A stretch of DNA of 64,000 bases. Origin: Bradyrhizobium ivorense. Lineage in GTDB: Bacteria > Pseudomonadota > Alphaproteobacteria > Rhizobiales > Xanthobacteraceae. Below the pieces are notes generated by a model. The model worked only from the letters and a program-made list of their open reading frames with translations. It ran no database searches and was not told the origin of the DNA. Made by a program: the position numbers and the translations under genes. Positions 1 to 7,442 of the stretch are shown one piece after another; the stretch's first letter is position 1, and each line of letters starts with the position of its first letter. The DNA is taken from assembly GCF_900696085.1 (NCBI RefSeq), contig NZ_CAADFC020000005.1, forward strand, positions 211,556 to 275,555, written 5' to 3'.

Positions 1-689
1 AAGCTGATGTCGCGCAGCGCCCGCGCGCGCACCTGAGTTGCCGACGGCGCGTCGGCGGCGGCCGCCGTCACCGCATGCAGATGCGCCGGCGGCCGGCCGA
101 CGAACAGCAGGATCACCGGCACCATCACCACGATCAGCAGCACCGCGGCGGCGATCATCGCGCCGGAGAAGCCGAAATAGCCGATGCCGGTCACCAAGAG
201 CGGCACGCCGACGATGCCGCCAAAGCTCGCGCCGTTCAGCGCCAGGCTGATCGCCATGCCGCGCTTCTTGTCGAACCACAGGCCGAGCGTGTTGGTGATG
301 ATGCCGAGGCTGGTGCCGGCCCAGCCGAATGCCAGCAGCGCATTGGCGAGATAGAGCTGCCAGGGCTCGCGCACCTCGCCGATCGCAACCGCCGCGATCG
401 CCATCGCGAAGGTGCCGGCGATCAGGCAGCTGCGCGCGCCGAACGCCTTGATCGCCTCGGCGACGAAGGCAACCAGCGCCGCGCCGAACAGATAGAAGAA
501 CGTCGTACCCGACGAGATCAGCGACGCCGGCCAGCCGCGCAGCCGCTGCAGCTCGGCGACGTAGACGCTCTGCCCGTAGAAGCCGAGCCCCCAGCCGAAC
601 GTCGCCAGCAGGAAGCAGACGACGACGATGCGCCAGCCCTCATAGCGCAGCGAGGCTTCATCTTGCGGGGAGTATGAGGATGCGTCCAT
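1..689 (-). CDS. MFS transporter, N-terminal part (runs off window)
   Basis: This is the first 229 codons of a major facilitator superfamily permease on the minus strand; the rest lies beyond base 1. I start it at the ATG at 689, which gives a short hydrophilic leader (MDASSYSPQDEASLRYEGWR) and then the first membrane helix (IVVVCFLLATFGWGLGFYG). At least five hydrophobic segments follow. A cytoplasmic loop between helices 2 and 3 is less clear than in canonical members, but LWFDKKRGMAISLALNGASFGG is the typical helix 4-5 region of MFS carboxylate-type carriers. It lies 132 bp downstream of a second MFS gene on the same strand. The substrate cannot be told from sequence. Confidence 0.8.
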   Translation of the reverse strand, partial: MDASSYSPQDEASLRYEGWRIVVVCFLLATFGWGLGFYGQSVYVAELQRLRGWPASLISSGTTFFYLFGAALVAFVAEAIKAFGARSCLIAGTFAMAIAAVAIGEVREPWQLYLANALLAFGWAGTSLGIITNTLGLWFDKKRGMAISLALNGASFGGIVGVPLLVTGIGYFGFSGAMIAAAVLLIVVMVPVILLFVGRPPAHLHAVTAAAADAPSATQVRARALRDIS

Positions 690-821
690 TTCTTGCTCTT
701 GCTTCTCACATCGTCACGGCCGGATTGATCCGTTGTCACGATGCAGGAAGCCTTGATGTAAGAAGCCTTGCAAGCCGATCATTTCGATCTGGATCGAACT
801 GTCAGCAGATGGCAGCAAGAA

Positions 822-2066
822 TTAGATGCTCGGATCGGGAATCTCGTCCATTGCGCGCAATTTCGCCCGGAGCTTCGCGAACGAGGCGAATGATAACACG
901 GCGAGGCCAAGCAGCACCGGCGGGAACACGACGAGATTGACCGCGCTCCAGCCGTAATGCGCGAGCAGCTGGCCGGAGGAGAACGAGCCGATCGCCATCA
1001 TGCCGAACACCAGGAAATCGTTGAACGCCTGCACCTTGTTGCGCTCCTGCGGCCGGTGGGTTTCCAGCACCAGCGCGGAGGCGCCGACAAAGGCAAAATT
1101 CCAGCCGACGCCGAGCACGATCAGTGTCGCCCAGAAGTGCGGCGCGGTGATCCCGGACAGACCGATCATCGCGGCCACCGCTTCGAGCGCGAGCCCGAGC
1201 GCGACGATTGCGGGGGCGCCGAACCGCGCGATCAGCGAACCCGTGAAGAAGCTCGGGCCGTACATCGCGACGATGTGCCACAGAATGCCGAAATTGGAAT
1301 CGCTGACCGACAGCCCGCACATCTTCATGGCGAGCGGCGCCGAGGTCATCACCAAATTCATCATCGGATAGGCGATCACGCCGCACAGCGCCGCGGCGAT
1401 GAAGCGCGGCTGCCTGGCGATCTCGAGCAGCGGACGGCCGCCATGCAGATCCGCCGCCGCCGGCTTTGGCGCATCGACGCCCGACAGCACCGCCATCGCC
1501 ACCAGCGCGACGATTGCCTGCACCACGAAGGAGAATGCGAACAGATAAGGCGGCCAGAAATCCATGGTCCATTGCACGAGCTGCGGCCCGAGCACGCCGG
1601 CGAACACGCCGCCGGCCATCACCCACGACACCGCCTTGGGCCGGAACGCGACGCTGGCGCCGTCGGCCGCCGCGAAGCGATAGGATTGCGCCACCGAGCC
1701 GTAGAGCCCGCCGAGGAAGGTCGCGCCGCAAAACAGCCAGAACGCCGAATGCAGGATCGCCCAGGCGCCGAGCGCGCCGGTCAGCGTGCCGCAGAAGGTG
1801 CCGATAATGAAGGCGGTGCGCCGGCCATAGGCACGCGAGATCGCGCCGGTCGGCAGCGTGCCGGCGGCCATCCCGAGCACATACATCGAGAGCGGCACGG
1901 TCGCGAGCGAGACGTCCGGCGCCAGCGTCGCGCCGACGATCGAGCCGGTGGCGAAGATCACCGCCGAATTGGCGCCGGTCAGCGCCTGCGCCGCCGCGAG
2001 CCGCCACACATTGCTGCGCGCCCGCGCGTCGTCGGCGGTCTCATCCAAAGCTGTCACGTCGATCAT
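822..2066 (-). CDS. MFS transporter
   Basis: This 414-residue integral membrane permease has about twelve hydrophobic segments. The loop 2-3 signature of the major facilitator superfamily is visible as GAISRAYGRRTAF near residues 78-90, after the helix MYVLGMAAGTLPT. The second half repeats the architecture, with a central cytoplasmic loop around residue 205. The ATG at 2066 gives MIDVTALDE and a normal short N-terminus. It reads in the same direction as the partial MFS gene at 1-689 and could be co-transcribed with it. The substrate is unknown; proton-driven transport of a small organic molecule is the family expectation. Confidence 0.85.
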   Translation of the reverse strand: MIDVTALDETADDARARSNVWRLAAAQALTGANSAVIFATGSIVGATLAPDVSLATVPLSMYVLGMAAGTLPTGAISRAYGRRTAFIIGTFCGTLTGALGAWAILHSAFWLFCGATFLGGLYGSVAQSYRFAAADGASVAFRPKAVSWVMAGGVFAGVLGPQLVQWTMDFWPPYLFAFSFVVQAIVALVAMAVLSGVDAPKPAAADLHGGRPLLEIARQPRFIAAALCGVIAYPMMNLVMTSAPLAMKMCGLSVSDSNFGILWHIVAMYGPSFFTGSLIARFGAPAIVALGLALEAVAAMIGLSGITAPHFWATLIVLGVGWNFAFVGASALVLETHRPQERNKVQAFNDFLVFGMMAIGSFSSGQLLAHYGWSAVNLVVFPPVLLGLAVLSFASFAKLRAKLRAMDEIPDPSI

Positions 2067-2224
2067 CGGCAGTCCCGCGCCTGAAGCCCCTGCGGGAGCC
2101 CCGTGTCGCGGGCACTATGGAGACGCCGGATGTGCCGATCAACCGACGCAAACGGGCGCAGGCCATGCGAGGAGTGCACGGTGCATTGCGGGGCTCTCAT
2201 GTGAAGCTTGCGCTTCCTTCAGTC

Positions 2225-2360
2225 CCGTCATCCCCGCACAAAGGCTTCGCCTTTGTCGCTGGAGGTGCGAGCTCTTGCGAGCCTCGAAGGATGAATCGGC
2301 CACCAGCCGGGCCGTCGACCCTTCGAGGGCCGCTGAAGAAGCGGCCACCTCAGGGTGACG
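2225..2360. repeat. Interspersed repeat, family A
   Basis: The gap between the MFS gene and the HicB gene (2067-2402) holds this repeat and nothing else I can identify. The repeat is marked by GAGCCTCGAAGGATGAATCG followed by GGCCACCAGCCGGGCC and a reverse-orientation CCTTCGAGG. Related copies lie at 4608-4733, 17277-17434 and 57087-57212. Its ends resemble CGTCATC and GGTGACG, so it is an imperfect inverted repeat of about 135 bp. Confidence 0.75.
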
Positions 2361-2402
2361 GTAACGGAGATGGAGCTTGGGCGCGGGTTAGAGGCAGGCG
2401 CG

Positions 2403-2894
2403 CTACCGCACGCCCTTCTTGCCCGGCTTCTTCTCCGCACGCAGCGCGCCGGTCTTGTGCACCTTGGAGCGTGGCGGCGTGAGGCGCATTGTTGGAAGCC
2501 GCCACTCGAGCGCGATCGACGCAGCAAAGCCGAAGAAGCTGGAGCGGCTCATGCCGATCGATGCCGCGTGCTTATCGATCCGCGCAATCAGGCTCTTCGG
2601 CAGATAGACATTCACCCGCTCGGACGGATCCGGCGGGTCGACACCGACGATGAAGTAGGCGGCAACGTCCGAGCCCTTCGGCGGCACGATCTGCTCGATC
2701 GGCGTCGGCTCCGGCAGCGGCCGGCCCTGCTCGGCCCAGCCGTCGACGGTCTGCGCCAACGCCTCTTCGGCGCGCCCGATCGCGTCCTCCTGCGACTTGC
2801 CAGCGGCGACACAGCCCGGAAAGTCCGGAAACCATGCGCCGAATGTGCCGCGCGGACCGCGCTCCAGCACGGCCGGATAAAGCCGCCTCTTCAT
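2403..2894 (-). CDS. HicB-family antitoxin-like protein (orphan)
   Basis: This 163-residue protein has two parts. Residues 1-70 match the HicB partial RNase H-like fold, with MKRRLYPAVLERGPRGTFGA followed by WFPDFPGCVAAG. The C-terminal part holds a ribbon-helix-helix DNA-binding segment, ERVNVYLPKSLIARIDKHA, and then a basic tail. HicB normally binds and neutralises the HicA mRNA interferase and represses their shared promoter. I start at the ATG at 2894 because GGAGG lies seven bases upstream; an ATG five codons earlier (2909) lacks such a site. No HicA-sized ORF lies next to it, since only 81 bp separate it from the divergent methyltransferase gene. It may act as a stand-alone regulator. 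Confidence 0.75.
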   Translation of the reverse strand: MKRRLYPAVLERGPRGTFGAWFPDFPGCVAAGKSQEDAIGRAEEALAQTVDGWAEQGRPLPEPTPIEQIVPPKGSDVAAYFIVGVDPPDPSERVNVYLPKSLIARIDKHAASIGMSRSSFFGFAASIALEWRLPTMRLTPPRSKVHKTGALRAEKKPGKKGVR

Positions 2895-2975
2895 TCTGGC
2901 CTCCGTCATCGGAGTATGCTATTTCACACACCTGCCGTGTGTCAAATGACACATCGCGCGAGGGACAGCACCGCC

Positions 2976-3848
2976 ATGGACCCGCAAGCCGAGCTCCGCA
3001 TCATCCGCGCCGCCTATGCCAAGCAGATCATGGCCGCCGCCAATGTCGTCAATCCCAGCGTTGCGGCCGCCTTCGCCGCCGTGCCGCGCGAGGATTTCGT
3101 CGGCCCCGGGCCATGGCTGATGCTGCGCTGGTGGAGCCGCGACTATGTGCCGACGCCCGATGCCGACCCGGTCTATCTCTACACCGACGATCTGGTCGCG
3201 CTGGTCCCCGAACGCCGGCTCAACAACGGGCAGCCCTCGCTGCACGCCTATCTCATGCACCAGGCGTCGCCCGCCGCCGGCGAGCACGTGGTGCATATCG
3301 GCACCGGCACCGGCTACTACACGGCGCTGCTGGCGCATCTTGCCGGACCGTCCGGCCGCGTCACCGGCATCGAATATGATGGCGAGCTCGCCGCGCGCGC
3401 CCGCGACAATCTCGCGTCCTATGCGAATGTCGAGATCATCCCGGGCGACGGCACGCAGCTGGCGTTCGACACGGCCGACGTCATCTATGTCAACGCCGGC
3501 TGCACCCAGCCGGCCGCACGCTGGCTCGACAGACTTGCCGATGGCGGCCGGCTGATCCTGCCGCTGACATCGGACGAAGGATTCAGGGGCGGCGCGCTGG
3601 ACCAGATAGCGCGGTCCGGCGCCGTGTTCCGGATCCGGCGCGAGGGCGCGGGCTATCAGGCGGCATGGATCTCACCGGTCGCGATCATTCCCTGCGACGG
3701 CGGCCGCAACGAGGCTTCCGAACGGGCGCTGGCCGAAGCCTTCGCCCGCGGCGGCTGGCAGAAGGTGACGCGGCTCTATCGTGATGCCGATATTCCCGAC
3801 GAGCGCTGCTGGCTGCGCGGTGATGGCTGGTGCCTGGCTTACGATTGA
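2976..3848 (+). CDS. Protein-L-isoaspartate O-methyltransferase-like protein
   Basis: This 290-residue protein has a class I SAM-dependent methyltransferase fold. Motif I is VVHIGTGTGYYTALLAHLAG near residues 104-123, and the acidic end of strand 2 is GIEYD. Upstream, NNGQPSLHAYL takes the place of the SQP motif of Pcm enzymes, which repair isoaspartyl residues in aged proteins. It is longer than typical Pcm (about 215 aa) and carries an extra C-terminal segment, so the substrate may differ. The open frame extends far upstream (to about 2355), but the ATG at 2976 with GAGGGA ahead of it begins the conserved part. Its 3' end overlaps the convergent gene at 3839-4528 by 10 bp. Confidence 0.75.
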   Translation: MDPQAELRIIRAAYAKQIMAAANVVNPSVAAAFAAVPREDFVGPGPWLMLRWWSRDYVPTPDADPVYLYTDDLVALVPERRLNNGQPSLHAYLMHQASPAAGEHVVHIGTGTGYYTALLAHLAGPSGRVTGIEYDGELAARARDNLASYANVEIIPGDGTQLAFDTADVIYVNAGCTQPAARWLDRLADGGRLILPLTSDEGFRGGALDQIARSGAVFRIRREGAGYQAAWISPVAIIPCDGGRNEASERALAEAFARGGWQKVTRLYRDADIPDERCWLRGDGWCLAYD

Positions 3849-4528
3849 ATCGCATCCTTGCGCACGAACATCAGGATCATGTTGTTGGCCGGCAGCTCGA
3901 ACGTCTCGGCCAATCGCAGGCCGACGCTGTCAGCCAGCTTCTCGAGATCGGCGATGTCGCGCACGCCCCATTCGGCGTCGCGTTCGCGCAGCGAGGTGTC
4001 GAACACCGCGTTGCTGAGCGCGGTATGCTTGCCGTCGCGCTTGAACGGGCCGTAGAGGAACAGGCGTCCGTCGGCGCGCAGATGCCTGTTAGCACCGGCG
4101 AACAGGCCTTCGGCGACGAGCCAGGGCGCGATGTGGATCACATTGGCGCAGAAGATCGCGCGCAGTTTGTCCGGACCTTTGCCGTCCGACGGCGCGACCG
4201 ACCAGGCCGGATCGGACAGATCGATGCGCTGCGGCGGCCGGATGTTGCCGAGGCCGGCATGCACGCGCCAGGCCTCGATGCTGCGCAGATGCGCGTCATT
4301 CAGATCGCTCGGCCACCAGACGATGTCAGGCGTATGACCGGCGAACGACACGACGTGCTGGCCGGTGCCGCTGCCGGCCTCGAGCACGTCGCCGGATTGC
4401 CCGGCCAGGAAGTTCTTCAGCACCGCCCAGATCGGCGCGTGGTTGCGGTGGAACGCCGCCGCGTCGAGCCGCCCGTCGGCCTCCACCGGGCTGCCGTCCT
4501 TGCCGAACTCCACGACGAATTCTGCCAC
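3839..4528 (-). CDS. DUF938-type SAM-dependent methyltransferase
   Basis: This 229-residue protein looks like the DUF938 family of class I methyltransferases. The SAM-binding motif VLEAGSGTGQHVVSFA lies at about residues 48-63. It is followed by WWPSDLNDAHLRSIEAW, and ANVIHIAPWLVAEGLF is the usual post-motif region. The substrate of the family is not established. Translation starts at a GTG at 4528 preceded by CAGGAGA. The stop overlaps the end of the convergent Pcm-like gene, so the two transcripts are antisense to each other over 10 bp. Confidence 0.8.
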   Translation of the reverse strand: MAEFVVEFGKDGSPVEADGRLDAAAFHRNHAPIWAVLKNFLAGQSGDVLEAGSGTGQHVVSFAGHTPDIVWWPSDLNDAHLRSIEAWRVHAGLGNIRPPQRIDLSDPAWSVAPSDGKGPDKLRAIFCANVIHIAPWLVAEGLFAGANRHLRADGRLFLYGPFKRDGKHTALSNAVFDTSLRERDAEWGVRDIADLEKLADSVGLRLAETFELPANNMILMFVRKDAIQS

Positions 4529-4607
4529 CGCATTCTCCTGTCAGCCTGTTTGTAGACTGTGTGTCCGCAACCCGCAAAGGCGGAACCGATGGCCACACTA
4601 TCTAACC

Positions 4608-4733
4608 CGTCATCCTGAGGCGCGAGCCCTTGCGAGCCTCGAAGGATGCACGGCCACCAGCCGGGCCGATTCATCCTTCGAGGCTCGCCCTTGCGGCGCA
4701 GCTGCGCCGCAAGGCTCGCACCTCAGGATGACG
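4608..4733. repeat. Interspersed repeat, family A
   Basis: This near-palindromic element begins CGTCATCCTGAGG and ends CCTCAGGATGACG. Inside are GAGCCTCGAAGGATG, CCACCAGCCGGGCC and the oppositely oriented CATCCTTCGAGGCTC. It is the best-preserved copy of family A with the one at 57087-57212. The rest of the gap before soxX (4734-4875) holds the sox leader. A TTTATATTG stretch at about 4830 might be part of a promoter, but I could not define one. Confidence 0.8.
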
Positions 4734-4875
4734 GGACATACAGCACGTGTGCCCCCGGCACTATTAACCGCCCGCTCCGCCTCGCCGATTCTCCACATTG
4801 CCAGCCGATGGCCTTTGTGCTTTCCACTCTTTATATTGCGATGGGAACATCGAGATTGAAGCCCGGGAAGCGTCC

Positions 4876-5223
4876 TTGATCGTCACCTTTTCCAAGCCAG
4901 CTTTGGTTCTGGCACTGCTGGCAGGCGCGGCAATGGCGGGCCCTGCGCAGGCCCAATCCGTCGCCGAAGGCCAGAAGCTTGCCTTCGAGCGCAGCAAGGG
5001 CAATTGCCTGACCTGTCACGTCATCAAGGGCGGCGATCTGCCCGGCACGATCGGTCCCGAACTGAGCGGGCTGAAGGCAAAATACAGCCGCGACGAGCTG
5101 ATCGCGATCGTATCTGACGAGACCAAGCGCAACCCGCAGACCGTGATGCCGCCGTTCGGACGCAACCGGATCCTGACCGAGAAGGAAATCAGCGCGGTGG
5201 TGGATTTTCTGCAGACGTTGTGA
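4876..5223 (+). CDS. soxX: SoxX, monoheme cytochrome c of the SoxXA complex
   Basis: SoxXA is the periplasmic heme enzyme that couples thiosulfate oxidatively to the SoxY cysteine. This 115-residue protein has a signal peptide (KPALVLALLAGAAMAGPAQA), one heme-binding motif CLTCH (Cys44, Cys47, His48) and a candidate axial methionine, Met91, in TVMPPFG. I start at the TTG at 4876 because CCGGGAAG precedes it and it gives a normal signal peptide. The frame extends to 4798, but that part is not coding-like. It is the first gene of a compact sox operon. The stop codon lies 32 bp before soxY. Confidence 0.88.
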   Translation: MIVTFSKPALVLALLAGAAMAGPAQAQSVAEGQKLAFERSKGNCLTCHVIKGGDLPGTIGPELSGLKAKYSRDELIAIVSDETKRNPQTVMPPFGRNRILTEKEISAVVDFLQTL

Positions 5224-5255
5224 TGCCGCAGCGTTCGCTTTTGGGAGATTTTGCG

Positions 5256-5750
5256 ATGGAGATCACAAGCAACGAATTTTTCAAAACGCGCCGCCTGGTG
5301 CTGAAGGGCGCCGGCGTCGCCGCGCTGATCGGCCTCGGCGTCGTTCCGTTCGAGGTGCCGCAGGCGCTTGCCGCCGCCAACGACAAATATCCGGAAGAGG
5401 CGTTCAAGCAGAAGACCGAGGCCGAAGCGATCAAGGCGCTCTACGGCAAGACCGCAGAGCCCTCGGACAAGATCAAGTTGGACGCACCCGAAATCGCCGA
5501 GAACGGCGCCGTGGTGCCAATCTCCGCCACCACGACGCTTGCCGACGTCAGTTCGATCTCGTTCCTGGTCAGCGAAAACCCGATCTCGCTGGTAGCCTCA
5601 TACAAGATCCCGGCCGGCACGCTGCCGAGCGTCGCCAACCGGATCAAGATGGCCAAGACCAGCAACGTCACCGTGCTGGTCGAAGCCGGCGGCAAGCTCT
5701 ACAGCGCGGTCAAGGAAATCAAGGTCACCGTCGGCGGCTGCGGCGGCTGA
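5256..5750 (+). CDS. soxY: SoxY, sulfur-carrier subunit
   Basis: SoxY carries sulfur intermediates on a C-terminal cysteine. This 164-residue protein ends in the diagnostic swinging arm GGCGG, with the carrier Cys at residue 162. The N-terminus has a twin-arginine-like signal, KTRRLVLKGAGVAALIGLG, fitting Tat export of the folded SoxYZ dimer. The ATG at 5256 has GGGAGA upstream and gives MEITSNEFF; the frame also opens at 5220. It is followed 22 bp later by soxZ, its obligate partner. Confidence 0.93.
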   Translation: MEITSNEFFKTRRLVLKGAGVAALIGLGVVPFEVPQALAAANDKYPEEAFKQKTEAEAIKALYGKTAEPSDKIKLDAPEIAENGAVVPISATTTLADVSSISFLVSENPISLVASYKIPAGTLPSVANRIKMAKTSNVTVLVEAGGKLYSAVKEIKVTVGGCGG

Positions 5751-5772
5751 GCCCAACCAAGGGACAAATCAG

Positions 5773-6084
5773 ATGGCATCGAGCATTCGCGTGCGCGCCA
5801 CGTCAAACGGCGACACCACCGAGGTGCAGGCGCTGATCCAGCATCCGATGGATTCCGGCTTCGTCAAGGACGCCAAGGGCGAGATCATTCCGCCGCATTT
5901 CATCCAGCAGCTCACCTTCGAATATGACGGCAAGGCTGTGTTCCTCGCCGACTGGGGTGGCGGCGTCTCCAAGGACCCCTATGTGAAGTTCGCCTTCAAG
6001 GGCGGCAAGAAGGGTGACGAGTTGAAGGTCAGCTGGGTCGACAACAAGGGCGCGACCGACAGCACCACGGCAAAGATTCAATGA
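5773..6084 (+). CDS. soxZ: SoxZ, partner subunit of the sulfur carrier
   Basis: SoxZ forms the SoxYZ heterodimer and is exported with SoxY, so it lacks a signal peptide, as seen here (MASSIRVRATSNGDT). At 103 residues it has the usual length. Family features include LIQHPMDSGF and IPPHFIQQLTFEYDGK in a small immunoglobulin-like fold. The stop overlaps the soxA start (ATGA at 6081-6084), which indicates translational coupling. Confidence 0.93.
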   Translation: MASSIRVRATSNGDTTEVQALIQHPMDSGFVKDAKGEIIPPHFIQQLTFEYDGKAVFLADWGGGVSKDPYVKFAFKGGKKGDELKVSWVDNKGATDSTTAKIQ

Positions 6085-6938
6085 TGCTGCGTCTTGCAAT
6101 CCGCACTGCCGTCGCGCTTGCGCTCGGCGTTCTGGCGCTCGCGCCGGCGGCGCGCGCGGCCGACACCGTCGATCCCGCAGCCGACAAGGCCGCCTTCCAA
6201 AAATTCTTCACCGACAAATTCCCCAAGCTGAAGCTCGAGGATTTCGTCAACGGGCCCTATTCGATGAATGAGGACCTGCACCGGCAGTGGGAAGAGAAGG
6301 AGCAGTTTCCGCCCTACGAGTTCTCGCTCGAGGCCGGCAAGGAGATGTTTTCAAAGCCGTTCAAGAACGGCAAGACCTACGCCGACTGCTTTCCGAACCA
6401 GGGCATCGGCATCCGCCAGAACTATCCCTATTTCGACGAGACGGAAGGCAAGGTCATCACGCTGGAGCTTGCGCTCAACCGCTGCCGCGAGGCCAATGGC
6501 GAGGCGCCCTTCTCCTATGTCAGGGACGACATGGCGGCGCTCACCGCCTACATGGCTTTTACCTCGCGCGGCAAGCTGATGGACATCAAGATCCCGAACG
6601 ACCCGCGGGCGCTCGAGGCCTACCAGAAGGGCAAGGAGTATTTCTACACCCGCCGCGGCCAACTCAATTTCTCCTGCGCCACCTGCCACATCCAGAGCCC
6701 GGGCGAGCGGATCCGCGCCGAGGTGCTGGCGCCGGCGCTGGGGATTCTGAATGCGATGCCGATCTACCGGTCGGAATGGTCGGGCATGGGCACCACCAGC
6801 CGCCGCTTCACCACCTGCAACAGCCAGATCCGCGGCGTGCCGCTCAATCCGCAGGACGACGAGTATCGCAACCTCGAATACTATCTGTCCTATGTCAGCA
6901 ACGGGTTGCCGATCTCGGGGCCGGGAGCCAGGCCATGA
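6081..6938 (+). CDS. soxA: SoxA, cytochrome c subunit of SoxXA (single-heme type)
   Basis: This 285-residue SoxA has a cleavable signal peptide (RTAVALALGVLALAPAARAA). Only one complete heme motif is present, CATCH at Cys199-Cys202-His203. At the place of the N-terminal heme of diheme SoxA there is a lone Cys103 (ADCFPNQGIG) without a CxxCH, so this is the monoheme form. Cys246 in TTCNSQIRG is the expected active-site heme ligand that becomes a persulfide in characterised SoxXA. Start and stop overlap soxZ and soxK by ATGA junctions. Confidence 0.92.
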   Translation: MMLRLAIRTAVALALGVLALAPAARAADTVDPAADKAAFQKFFTDKFPKLKLEDFVNGPYSMNEDLHRQWEEKEQFPPYEFSLEAGKEMFSKPFKNGKTYADCFPNQGIGIRQNYPYFDETEGKVITLELALNRCREANGEAPFSYVRDDMAALTAYMAFTSRGKLMDIKIPNDPRALEAYQKGKEYFYTRRGQLNFSCATCHIQSPGERIRAEVLAPALGILNAMPIYRSEWSGMGTTSRRFTTCNSQIRGVPLNPQDDEYRNLEYYLSYVSNGLPISGPGARP

Positions 6939-7255
6939 GACCCGCCATGAGAGCGACCACGATCTTCGCTGCCTCGGCCCTGCTGCTCGCGGGCGCGACC
7001 GCTGCGCTCGCCGCCTCCGAGGCCGACTACAAGGCGGCCTATGCCGCAGCCGAAGCCGCCAACAAGGAGGCCGGCGCCCTGCGCAACCAGTGGACCACGA
7101 CCGCCGCGACGCTCGCTGCCGCAAAAAAGGCCGGTGATGCTGGTGATTTCGACACCGCGGTGGCGCAGGCCAAGGAGGCCGAAGCCCTGGCAAAGGCATC
7201 GATCTTCCAGGCCACCAGCGAAAAGGAACGCTGGAAGGACATGGAAGTTCGTTAG
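6935..7255 (+). CDS. soxK: SoxK-like SoxXA-binding protein
   Basis: This 106-residue exported protein begins at an ATG overlapping the soxA stop (ATGA at 6935-6938). It has a signal peptide (FAASALLLAGATAALAA) and an alanine/lysine-rich helical body (DYKAAYAAAEAANKEAG, VAQAKEAEALAKASIFQATS) that looks like a small coiled-coil hairpin. Position between soxA and soxB, size and composition match the SoxK subunit described for SoxAXK complexes, which has little sequence signature beyond that. I infer the function mainly from context. Confidence 0.65.
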   Translation: MRPAMRATTIFAASALLLAGATAALAASEADYKAAYAAAEAANKEAGALRNQWTTTAATLAAAKKAGDAGDFDTAVAQAKEAEALAKASIFQATSEKERWKDMEVR

Positions 7256-7299
7256 CGTATGGTGAGATGACAACGAGTACACCCCGCACCGGCGGTGCC

Positions 7300-7420
7300 C
7301 CACCTCTCCCATTGGGAGAGGTCGCGCCGGAGGCGCGGGTGAGGGATGACGGTCTCTCGTCGGAGCTGCGGCCCCTCCCCCGGCGCTGCGCGCCGACCTC
7401 TCCCCGGCGGGGAGAGGTGG
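7300..7420. repeat. Intra-operon hairpin repeat, family C variant
   Basis: This GC-rich element between soxK and soxB is bounded by CACCTCTCCC and GGGAGAGGTGG arms. Internal inverted arms include CTCTCCCATTGGGAGAG and GCGCTGCGCGC. It resembles the family C copies at 11637-11757, 27554-27669 and 60135-60333, all inside operons. As RNA it would fold strongly and separates soxB from the tightly overlapping soxYZAK block. Confidence 0.7.
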
Positions 7421-7442
7421 AAGAGGCCGCGCGGAGAGAGTG

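Noticed and set aside
75..677. 200-codon plus-strand ORF at the window start
   Set aside because: It is the antisense of the MFS gene, rich in Arg/Ala/Asp/Glu as expected for shadow frames. The minus frame shows membrane helices.
2355..2975. N-terminal extension of the Pcm-like gene
   Set aside because: The frame is open by chance through repeat DNA and the antisense of the HicB gene. The conserved protein begins at the ATG at 2976 with GAGGGA upstream.
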